Part shown: positions 17,967 through 26,074 of the stretch, piece after piece | How the letters are laid out: each line of letters begins with the position of its first letter | Position numbering within the stretch: position 1 is the stretch's first letter | Origin: Candidatus Aminicenantota bacterium | GTDB taxonomy: Bacteria; Acidobacteriota; Aminicenantia; Aminicenantales; Aminicenantaceae | NCBI GenBank assembly: GCA_014727835.1 | Contig: WJMT01000041.1 | Span: 1 to 64,000, forward strand | DNA: 64,000 bases | Direction of reading: 5' to 3' | Program-made: the position numbers and the translations under genes | The notes under the pieces: model-generated | The model's database searches: none | What the model saw: the letters and a program-made list of their open reading frames with translations, nothing else | Told to the model about the DNA's origin: nothing

Positions 17967-19259
17967 CTAAAAGTCAGGGCAGACTTCCACTCTGTTGCGA
18001 CCCTTTTCCTTGGCTTTGTAGAGGGCCTGGTCCGCATGCTTCAGCAGAGTCTTAGCCCCTATCCGGTTCTTGTGGGGAGAGCAAGATACAATCCCTATGC
18101 TGATGGTGCAGGAGACTTGATCCCCGTTGAGTTTTATGACGTTTTTTTGGAACCGTTTCCGCAGGCGTTCAGCGGCCTTTTGAGCATATTTTTTCTTTGT
18201 GTTGGGCATGGTGATGAGAAATTCTTCTCCTCCGTACCGGCCTTGGATATCATAACTTCGGAATGATTTCCGGATGTTCTGACTCACTTGTTGAAGCACT
18301 TTATCTCCTGCCGGATGTCCGTATTCATCGTTTATGGTTTTAAAATAGTCCAGATCTGCCATCAGCACAGAGATGGGTTCCTTGTTCCTTTCAGCTCTTT
18401 TGACTTCGGTTTTCAATCGGTTCAAAGAAGCTCCGTGATTCAAAAGGCCTGTGAGGTCATCTGTGAGAGCCATTTTGGTGAGCTTTTTGTTGGCCCGCTC
18501 CAGGGCCTCTTTCATCTGAAGCCTTTCCGTGATGTCTCTTGCGATCCCGATGACAAAGAGGGGTTTTTGTTTTTGATAAATGACCGAAGCTTTGGTTTCC
18601 ACATAAACGAGTTTTCCGTCTTTTCTTTTGAGTTTGAATTCAGACAGCTCTTTTTGTCTGCCGGTCTGCTTCAGCTCTCTGAGTACTTTGTAAGCTTTGG
18701 TGAGATATTTTATGGGAAGCAATGTGGAGAAATTGATTTGGCTGATTTCTTCTTTGCTGTATCCCAGCCCTTTGAGAGCAGGCTTGTTTGCGTCAATGAA
18801 CTTTCCTTTGAGGTCATGGATGTAGATCCAGTCCAGAGAACGTTCAAACAAAGCTTCCCATTTTTTTTCTGCGTCCTCCAGGTCAGATTGCATTTTTCTG
18901 TATTGGGTGATGTCCCGGGCCACACCTTGGATGGCCACCAGCTTGTTGTCTTTGACCACAGGGCTGGTGATGACTTCTAAAGGAACATGCTTCCCGTCTT
19001 TGCGGATGATTTCGATCTGAAGAGGGCCTTGGATTTTTTCCCCTTTTTTTCGCTTTTTCAGACGATTTTCTGTTTCCTTGATATAGGAGGGCGCAATGAG
19101 GTCATTCATGTTCATTTTGAGAAGCTCTTCAATTGTGTAGCCGGTTACTTTTTCAGCAGACCGGTTGCCGAAAAGAAACCGGCCTTTTAAATCCATTTCA
19201 AGAATGATATCTCGGGTGTTGTTGATGAGTCTTTGGAGGCGCTTTTTTGTTTCTGGAAT
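17967..19259 (-). CDS. Diguanylate cyclase with two PAS domains (PAS-PAS-GGDEF); 5' end uncertain
   Basis: Two PAS/PAC units (NRSAEKVTGYTIEELL and ALKGLGYSKEEI) followed by a GGDEF domain with active site RYGGEEF and an RxxD inhibitory site (RSYD) five residues before it. It makes cyclic di-GMP under sensory control. The first in-frame ATG is at 19196, but the preceding codons spell INNTRDIILE, the normal start of a PAS fold, so the gene begins further up. No ATG, GTG or TTG exists in frame there. ATT at 19259 has GGGGGA 6 nt upstream. Alternatively the ATG at 19273 is used and one G is missing from the G5 run. About 430 residues. Convergent with phoU. Confidence 0.8.
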   Translation of the reverse strand: MPETKKRLQRLINNTRDIILEMDLKGRFLFGNRSAEKVTGYTIEELLKMNMNDLIAPSYIKETENRLKKRKKGEKIQGPLQIEIIRKDGKHVPLEVITSPVVKDNKLVAIQGVARDITQYRKMQSDLEDAEKKWEALFERSLDWIYIHDLKGKFIDANKPALKGLGYSKEEISQINFSTLLPIKYLTKAYKVLRELKQTGRQKELSEFKLKRKDGKLVYVETKASVIYQKQKPLFVIGIARDITERLQMKEALERANKKLTKMALTDDLTGLLNHGASLNRLKTEVKRAERNKEPISVLMADLDYFKTINDEYGHPAGDKVLQQVSQNIRKSFRSYDIQGRYGGEEFLITMPNTKKKYAQKAAERLRKRFQKNVIKLNGDQVSCTISIGIVSCSPHKNRIGAKTLLKHADQALYKAKEKGRNRVEVCPDF

Positions 19260-19302
19260 TTTTATTCCCCCATTATATTAATAGGAACTCCTTACGGATA
19301 TC

Positions 19303-19330
19303 ACTATAGTCAAACCACAGAATTTGTCAA
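19303..19330 (-). promoter_or_regulatory. Promoter of the diguanylate cyclase gene
   Basis: Minus strand: -35 TTGACA (19330-19325), 16-bp spacer, -10 TATAGT (19308-19303). Transcription would start near 19296, about 20 nt before the out-of-frame ATG at 19273 and 37 nt before the candidate ATT start at 19259. This indicates that the coding sequence begins upstream of the ATG at 19196. Confidence 0.65.
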
Positions 19331-19373
19331 ACCAGAGGTCATGAAAATGTGTTCTCTTCAACGGATAAATGTA

Positions 19374-19379
19374 TATAAT
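19374..19379 (+). promoter_or_regulatory. -10 box immediately before the glycerate kinase start
   Basis: TATAAT ends 8 nt before ATG at 19388. The -35 region is poor (GTTCTC at 17-bp spacing). Transcription would begin at about 19386, leaving almost no leader, so the mRNA may be leaderless. Confidence 0.45.
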
Positions 19380-19387
19380 AGGTTAGG

Positions 19388-20743
19388 ATGTCAGGCATAG
19401 AAAAACCAGATATGGATCTATTCAAATCCGCAGAACAGATTTATCAAGCTGCCTTGAATGCGGTGTCCCCAAAAAAATTATTGAAAGGTCAGGTTTCATT
19501 CAAACAAGGCCAACTTTTTGTATTGAAAAAACAATTTGACCTCACTTCATTCAAACACATCTATGTGGCGGCATTTGGAAAATCAGCGCCTCAGATGGCA
19601 GATTCGCTGATCTCCATATTAGGGAAAAGAGTCAACGGAGGGATATTCTTAAGACCGGACCAAGAGAACCAAACGATCTCTCCTCTCAAAGCAATGAAAG
19701 CCTCTCATCCCTATCCTGATGAGAACAGTATTCGGGCAGCCAAAAAAATCCTATGTTTGGCAGAAAGGTTAAATGAAAACGACCTGTTGATCACCCTCAT
19801 TTCTGGGGGAGGATCTTCGCATCTGTGCCTTCCTCCTCCAGATGTGCCCTTAAAGGAAAAAAGCACAGTCATCCAAAACCTCCTTTTAGCCGGAGCTGAT
19901 ATCAAGGAACTGAATACAGTGCGAAAACATCTTTCACGCATCAAAGGAGGAAGATTAGCCCGGGCCGCATTTCCTGCTTCCGTGATCAGTTTGATCATAT
20001 CCGATGTCATCGGAGATGACTTGGAGACCATTGCTTCCGGGCCCACTCACTGGGATTCAACGACTTTTCAACATGCAGTCAAGATTTTGAAAAAGCACCG
20101 ATTATGGAGGGATTCTCCAGATTGTGTGAGGAGGTTTCTTCGTAATGGAATCAAAAGAAAAACGATGGAGAGTCTTAAAAAAGGAGATCCGGCCTTCAAA
20201 AAGGTCTGTAATGTGATCATCGGAAACAACCAAACCGCTTTAAAAGCAGCATCCCAAAGCGCATCCCGCCTAGGGTTTAAAGTCTTGCTTCTTTCCTCTT
20301 CAGAACAAGGAGAAGCCCGATTGAAGGCCTGTGAATATGTGTCTTTGTTATTGAAATCAATCCAGCATGCGAAACCAGGGTTGTCTACCCAATGTTTCCT
20401 TGCAGGAGGTGAGTTGACTGTTTCTGTGAAAGGATCGGGAAAAGGGGGCCGGAATCAGGAATTTGTGCTGGCTTTTATAAAAAAAGCTCGAGAAGCCGGA
20501 ATAAAGCAGGGGGGATGGGTGGTCCTCAGTATGGGAACGGACGGGATTGACGGGCCAACGGATGCAGCAGGGGCATGGGGATCTCTAGCGACTCTGAACC
20601 GGATAGAGGAGTTGTCACTGAAACCTGGTCTTTTTCTGGACCAGAATGATTCTTATCATTTTTTTAAAAAAACAGGAGGATTGATCAAAACAGGGCCCAC
20701 AGGCACCAATGTTATGGACCTTCGAATCTTGTTAAAAGAATAA
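19388..20743 (+). CDS. Glycerate 2-kinase (MOFRL family, GckA/TtuD type)
   Basis: 451 residues. The N-terminal DUF4147-type domain (VAAFGKSAPQMADSL; TLISGGGSSHLCLPPP; VRKHLSRIKGGRLARA; SDVIGDDLETIASGPT) is followed by the C-terminal MOFRL domain (SGKGGRNQEFVLAF, MGTDGIDGPTDAAGAW). The family phosphorylates D-glycerate to 2-phosphoglycerate, feeding glycolysis; the pyruvate phosphate dikinase at 39-41.7 kb could continue that route. ATG at 19388 follows a TATAAT by 8 nt; a second possible start is Met9 at 19412. Divergent from the diguanylate cyclase. Confidence 0.9.
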   Translation: MSGIEKPDMDLFKSAEQIYQAALNAVSPKKLLKGQVSFKQGQLFVLKKQFDLTSFKHIYVAAFGKSAPQMADSLISILGKRVNGGIFLRPDQENQTISPLKAMKASHPYPDENSIRAAKKILCLAERLNENDLLITLISGGGSSHLCLPPPDVPLKEKSTVIQNLLLAGADIKELNTVRKHLSRIKGGRLARAAFPASVISLIISDVIGDDLETIASGPTHWDSTTFQHAVKILKKHRLWRDSPDCVRRFLRNGIKRKTMESLKKGDPAFKKVCNVIIGNNQTALKAASQSASRLGFKVLLLSSSEQGEARLKACEYVSLLLKSIQHAKPGLSTQCFLAGGELTVSVKGSGKGGRNQEFVLAFIKKAREAGIKQGGWVVLSMGTDGIDGPTDAAGAWGSLATLNRIEELSLKPGLFLDQNDSYHFFKKTGGLIKTGPTGTNVMDLRILLKE

Positions 20744-20789
20744 TTTTGGCTTGTATATTATCCAGAAATTTATTATGTTAAAGTCCAAG

Positions 20790-20816
20790 CCTGACCTATT
20801 CATAAAAAATGGCGAT
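20790..20816. repeat. Solo left end of the MITE-like element
   Basis: CCTGACCTATTCATAAAAAA at 20790 followed by ATGGCGATT, almost identical to the left end at 12334. No matching right end before the next gene at 20868, so it is a truncated copy lying in the leader of the following hypothetical gene. Confidence 0.55.
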
Positions 20817-20867
20817 TGAAATCAAACGAAATATCGAGTTGAATCCTTTCTGAGGTTAAGGAACATA

Positions 20868-21329
20868 ATGGGAAATGAATGGAAAATTGAATTAGCTAAT
20901 TTTTTCGAGGAACTGCGGATCCTTGAAGCAAGCAAGCAGGAGACTTTAAAAGATTTCAATGACTTCTGTGAATTTGTGGTGGAACCTGCTTTTGAAAATT
21001 TAGAGGACGAGCTCAGTCAGTATGAAATCGCTTCAAAGATCATCAAAGTTCAGGGGAGATCCATTGCTTTTCAGATAAATTTTAGCAAGTCAAGGATCAG
21101 TCAATTCAAATACATCATTGTTCTTCCCCAAGGTTCACTCAAAATGAGATTGAAATTAACACTCAGGGGAAGGAAGACCAAAAAAAGTGAGGCCAAGGAG
21201 GCCACTCAGGATTTTATGGAAGGGATCGATCCCTTCCAGATGCTCGATTTAGATAAGGAACAGGTCATACAAGACATCATTGAGAAATACAGAGATTTTA
21301 TTTTCAAATCCATAGCTGCTGTTGAATAA
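20868..21329 (+). CDS. Hypothetical cytoplasmic protein
   Basis: 153 residues, not recognised. An acidic helical N-terminal half (EELRILEASKQETLKDFNDF) is followed by a short beta-rich stretch (IAFQINFSKSRISQFKYIIV) and a basic-to-acidic helical tail. No signal peptide or membrane segment. AAGGAA lies about 5 nt before ATG. It follows a truncated repeat element and precedes pgeF by 42 bp on the same strand. Confidence 0.6.
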   Translation: MGNEWKIELANFFEELRILEASKQETLKDFNDFCEFVVEPAFENLEDELSQYEIASKIIKVQGRSIAFQINFSKSRISQFKYIIVLPQGSLKMRLKLTLRGRKTKKSEAKEATQDFMEGIDPFQMLDLDKEQVIQDIIEKYRDFIFKSIAAVE

Positions 21330-21371
21330 TCTGATAGGGGTTGTTTGAACTGACAGTCCAGAATCGAAAAT

Positions 21372-22079
21372 ATGGAGACTAAAAAGAAGACCAAAACAAT
21401 CCAAGTGCCCCGCTTGAAAAAATTGCCCTTTCTTGTTCATGGATTTGGCACCAAGCACCTGACAGAACAATATTTCAATCAAATCCCTCAATACAAAGGA
21501 TTCAAAAAGATCTGTCTTGATCAAAAACATTCCAATGTCGTGCATTGTGTGAAAGAAGGATCCTCTGGGATTTTGGAAGGAGACGGTCTGGTGACAGCAG
21601 AGCCTGATATCCTCCTTGTCATTAAGACCGCGGATTGTCTTCCTGTCTTGATCGTGGATACACATCAAAGGATCATAGGTGCTGTCCACAGCGGTTGGAG
21701 AGGAACAGGCCGAAAAATTCTCAAAAAAACATTGGAGATAATGAAGGACCAATATTCCTGTCAAAGTTCCTCTTTGTTGGCAGCCATGGGACCCTGTATC
21801 TGCGGGAAATGCTATGAGGTGGGAGAAGATGTCGTTGGTTTTTTTGAAGCGGGGGGGATTCCCTTGAGTTTGTTTGTATGTCATTCAAACAAAGAGAATA
21901 AATATTTCCTTGATTTAAAGAAGGCGAACCAGTTACAATTGCAGGAAATTGGTGTAGGGAAGGACAGTGTGCTTAGTATTGATGAGTGCACATATTGCAG
22001 TCCACGTTTGTTGTCGTTTAGAAGAAATGGACAAAATAACGGAAGGCTGCTGAATTTCATTGGTATTGAGTCCGGATGA
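21372..22079 (+). CDS. pgeF: PgeF/YfiH family protein (purine nucleoside phosphorylase / laccase-domain protein)
   Basis: 235 residues. The three zinc-ligand motifs of the DUF152/LACC1 family are intact: LDQKHSNVV (His), KTADCLPVLI (Cys) and GAVHSGWRGT (His), followed by GPCICGKCYEVG. Family members have been shown to act as purine nucleoside phosphorylases/adenosine deaminases, and PgeF edits peptidoglycan precursors with misincorporated L-serine. Cytoplasmic. 30 bp before the purC start, in a same-strand run. Confidence 0.9.
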   Translation: METKKKTKTIQVPRLKKLPFLVHGFGTKHLTEQYFNQIPQYKGFKKICLDQKHSNVVHCVKEGSSGILEGDGLVTAEPDILLVIKTADCLPVLIVDTHQRIIGAVHSGWRGTGRKILKKTLEIMKDQYSCQSSSLLAAMGPCICGKCYEVGEDVVGFFEAGGIPLSLFVCHSNKENKYFLDLKKANQLQLQEIGVGKDSVLSIDECTYCSPRLLSFRRNGQNNGRLLNFIGIESG

Positions 22080-22109
22080 TTTTATTTGAGGAAATTGAAT
22101 GAGGATAAA

Positions 22110-23000
22110 ATGAAAAACAAATATTCTGAGATCAAAATTCCTGAATTGAAGTTATTCAAAAAGGGAAAAGTCCGAGATATTTATGAGCTCGAGGATCAGC
22201 TTCTTTTTGTGGCCTCAGACCGAATATCTGCTTTTGACTATGTGTTGCCTTCCTTGATCCCTGATAAGGGTAAAGTGCTGACGCAGCTGTCAAGGTTCTG
22301 GTTTGAATTCACTTCTCTGGTCTGCCCCAATCATATGATCACTTCTGATTTCAAGGAATTTCCTGAAATACTGCAAAAATATCAGAGTGTACTGGACAAA
22401 AGGTCTATGCTGGTGAAAAAAACCAAAGTGATCCCCATTGAATGCATTGTCAGGGGATATATATCAGGATCAGCATGGAAAGAATACTTGAAAGAAGGAA
22501 AAACAAGCGGGATCAAGCTTCCCTCAGGGCTTAAAGAATCAGACAGACTGGATGATGTGATTTTCACTCCATCTACAAAAGCAGAGCTAGGACAGCATGA
22601 CGTTAACATCTCATTCAAACAGATGCAAAAAGAAATAGGAGCCAAACTGGCAAAGAAAATCAAAGAGGTTAGCCTCGAGCTTTATCAAAAGGCCTCTCTT
22701 CATGCTCTGTCCAAGGGAATATTGATTGCTGATACAAAGTTCGAGTTTGGATTGGGTGATGATGAGCTGATCCTCATAGATGAAATTTTTACCCCTGACT
22801 CATCAAGATTTTGGCCTGTTGAGAGTTATTCTCCGGGAGGACCCCAGCCCAGCCTGGACAAGCAGTTTGTAAGGGATTATCTTGAAAGCACAGACTGGGA
22901 TAAAAATTCGCCTCCTCCGGAACTGCCTGATTCTATAATCGAGCAGACCTCTCAGAGATATAGAGAAATCTATTCCAAATTAACTGGAAATGATCAATGA
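22110..23000 (+). CDS. purC: Phosphoribosylaminoimidazole-succinocarboxamide synthase
   Basis: 296 residues. Purine biosynthesis: joins aspartate to CAIR using ATP to make SAICAR. Family motifs are FKKGKVRDIYEL, FVASDRISAFDYV, IECIVRGYISGSAWKEY, IADTKFEFGL and DEIFTPDSSRFWP. It is the longer PurC type with a C-terminal extension (DKQFVRDYLESTDWDK). ATG at 22110 was preferred (TGAGG about 4-5 nt upstream) over an in-frame TTG at 22086. The only purine-pathway gene in the window. Confidence 0.95.
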   Translation: MKNKYSEIKIPELKLFKKGKVRDIYELEDQLLFVASDRISAFDYVLPSLIPDKGKVLTQLSRFWFEFTSLVCPNHMITSDFKEFPEILQKYQSVLDKRSMLVKKTKVIPIECIVRGYISGSAWKEYLKEGKTSGIKLPSGLKESDRLDDVIFTPSTKAELGQHDVNISFKQMQKEIGAKLAKKIKEVSLELYQKASLHALSKGILIADTKFEFGLGDDELILIDEIFTPDSSRFWPVESYSPGGPQPSLDKQFVRDYLESTDWDKNSPPPELPDSIIEQTSQRYREIYSKLTGNDQ

Positions 23001-23076
23001 TAACCTCAGATTCTGATGACCTTTATTATCAATGGAATCGACAGGAGATTAGGGGATTGAGAGACAGGAGGGATAT

Positions 23077-23613
23077 ATGGTTTTGAATTGGCTGGATGTG
23101 ATACTTTTGATCATTCTCTTGATTACAGTTATTCTCGGGTTGATCAAAGGCCTGGTGAGACAATTGATCGGAATATTGGCCGTTATTCTGGGAGTGATCC
23201 TGGCTTTGGCTTATTATCCCTATGTGTCCCAAATCATAAATCCTCTTTTTTCTAACGAAGCTATGACCAATTTTTTAGGATTTTTTTTGATATTCATGAT
23301 CACTCTTGTTTTGGGATGGATTCTAGGGCGAGCATTTTCCAAAGCAATGAAAGGGTCTTTAAAATTTTTCAACCATGTGTTTGGAGGGGGCTTGGGATTT
23401 TTAAAAGGAGTCCTGATCTGCGGCATCGTTGTTTTTGCGCTGCTTGTTTTTCCTGTTCAGAACAAAGCGCTGGAGGAGTCGAGGCTGGCTCCCTACTGCC
23501 TTCAGGTCACTCAGTTTGCCATTGATTTGATTCCCTTAGAGCTGAAGGAAAAGTTTAACAAATCTTATGATGAGATTATCAATAAAGGAGAGAAAGATGC
23601 AGAAAAAGTTTGA
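23077..23613 (+). CDS. CvpA family membrane protein
   Basis: 178 residues with four hydrophobic helices near the N-terminus (LLIILLITVILGLIKG; LIGILAVILGVILALAYY; FLGFFLIFMITLVLGWILG; GVLICGIVVFALLVFP), the CvpA/colicin V production fold. Conserved DVILLIILL start and GLIKGLVRQL. Role in the family is poorly defined (envelope homeostasis). GGAGG lies 5-6 nt before ATG. Overlaps the following Fis-type gene by 17 bp. Confidence 0.85.
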   Translation: MVLNWLDVILLIILLITVILGLIKGLVRQLIGILAVILGVILALAYYPYVSQIINPLFSNEAMTNFLGFFLIFMITLVLGWILGRAFSKAMKGSLKFFNHVFGGGLGFLKGVLICGIVVFALLVFPVQNKALEESRLAPYCLQVTQFAIDLIPLELKEKFNKSYDEIINKGEKDAEKV

Positions 23614-23824
23614 GGATCTTTCTCTTCATCATAAAATGGAGATTTTGACTGAAGAATTAGTGGAAAATGAGATTCAGATAAAGGAAGCCCTCAAAGAGTT
23701 TGAAAAAATATATATCGAAACAGCAACCAAAAAACACAACGGAAACAAGACCAAAACAGCTGAAGCCCTGGGGATTCACCGGAATACTCTGTACAATTTG
23801 TGCAAAACACTCAAAATAAAGTAA
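23597..23824 (+). CDS. Small Fis-type helix-turn-helix protein
   Basis: 75 residues. The C-terminal third is a Fis/HTH_8 DNA-binding motif: GNKTKTAEALGIHRNTLYNL. The N-terminal half is an acidic amphipathic helix probably used to dimerise. ATG at 23597 is set by AAGGAG 6 nt upstream; an in-frame ATG at 23567 lies deeper in cvpA without such a site. Translationally coupled to cvpA. Could be a nucleoid-associated or activator-like regulator; targets unknown. Its stop touches a 55-bp repeat element. Confidence 0.75.
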   Translation: MQKKFEDLSLHHKMEILTEELVENEIQIKEALKEFEKIYIETATKKHNGNKTKTAEALGIHRNTLYNLCKTLKIK

Positions 23825-23879
23825 CCTGGACTATTCATAAAAAAATGACACCGCAATCTTGACTGGTGAATAATCCAGG
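23825..23879. repeat. Minimal MITE-like element, 55 bp, almost only inverted repeats
   Basis: Starts CCTGGACTATTCATAAAA and ends GGTGAATAATCCAGG; the outer 13 bp pair with one mismatch. The right end matches those at 12680 and 34249. Flanks are GTAA and GTTA, a possible degenerate 4-bp duplication. Begins directly after the stop of the Fis-type gene, where its RNA hairpin might also end or slow transcription. Confidence 0.6.
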
Positions 23880-23906
23880 GTTATCAGGATCGGTTTTTTG
23901 TAAGAA

Positions 23907-23933
23907 TCAGCAGCTTTTTGAAGAGACTGCTAA
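23907..23933. promoter_or_regulatory. Second, degenerate CIRCE-like operator
   Basis: TCAGCAGCT-N9-GACTGCTAA: the right arm is identical to the right arm of the operator at 23978-24004 and the left arm matches 6 of 9 positions with the exact 9-bp spacing. It lies 71 bp upstream of the first-rank operator. Confidence 0.5.
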
Positions 23934-23950
23934 ACAATATTCTTTTCCTC

Positions 23951-24004
23951 TTGACATCACCCTTTTTTTTCGTTATATTAGCAGTCTCTTCTTAAGACTG
24001 CTAA
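23951..24004 (+). promoter_or_regulatory. groESL promoter overlapped by a CIRCE-like HrcA operator
   Basis: -35 TTGACA (23951-23956), 17-bp spacer, -10 TATATT (23974-23979). The perfect inverted repeat TTAGCAGTC-N9-GACTGCTAA (23978-24004) overlaps the -10 and start point. The known CIRCE is TTAGCACTC-N9-GAGTGCTAA; here the seventh base of each arm is exchanged in a compensating way. HrcA repression of the chaperonin operon is expected, with a matching change in HrcA, whose gene is not in the window. Confidence 0.85.
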
Positions 24005-24026
24005 ACAATCAAAAAAGGAGGTTTAA

Positions 24027-24311
24027 ATGAAAGTCAGTCCTTTATATGACAGAGTTCTTTTAAGGCGTCTCGAAGAAAAAGAAAGCAAGAAAGGCGGGAT
24101 CATCATCCCAGATACAGCCAAAGAAAAACCGCTCGAAGCAGAAGTCGTAGAAGTCGGAAAAGGCCGGATTGAAGGAGAAAAGACAGTTCCCCTTGAAGTA
24201 AAGAAAGGTGACCGGGTTCTGGTCGGAAAATTCAGCGGGACAGAGGTCAATATTGATGACACCGAATATCTCATTGTTCGAGAAGAAGAAATATTGGCAA
24301 AAATCAAATAG
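24027..24311 (+). CDS. groES: Co-chaperonin GroES
   Basis: 94 residues, normal length. [19 protein letters not shown] start, mobile-loop region [13 protein letters not shown] that contacts GroEL, and the closing [11 protein letters not shown]. It caps the GroEL ring during folding. AAGGAGG lies 5 nt before ATG. Followed by groEL after 23 bp; controlled by the CIRCE-like operator upstream. Confidence 0.98.
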   Translation: MKVSPLYDRVLLRRLEEKESKKGGIIIPDTAKEKPLEAEVVEVGKGRIEGEKTVPLEVKKGDRVLVGKFSGTEVNIDDTEYLIVREEEILAKIK

Positions 24312-24328
24312 TTTATGGAAAGGAGTGA

Positions 24329-25957
<1,629 letters not shown>

Positions 25958-25983
25958 TCCCCTTTAGTTGAGAAAGATAAATC

Positions 25984-26019
25984 AGCCCCTTTCCCTCCAG
26001 GGAAAGGGGCTTTTTTTTT
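25984..26019 (+). terminator. Rho-independent terminator of groESL
   Basis: A stem of 12-13 bp, AGCCCCTTTCCC paired with GGGAAAGGGGCT, around a loop of about four bases, followed directly by nine T. It lies 26 bp after the groEL stop. Confidence 0.93.
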
Positions 26020-26074
26020 GCAGCACCCAGGACCGCTACTAGAACCATAAGAATGATTGTGGTATAAGAAGCAT

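Noticed and set aside
18288..18980. 230-residue open frame on the plus strand
   Set aside because: Antisense to the PAS-GGDEF gene; Phe- and Ser-rich composition typical of an antisense shadow.
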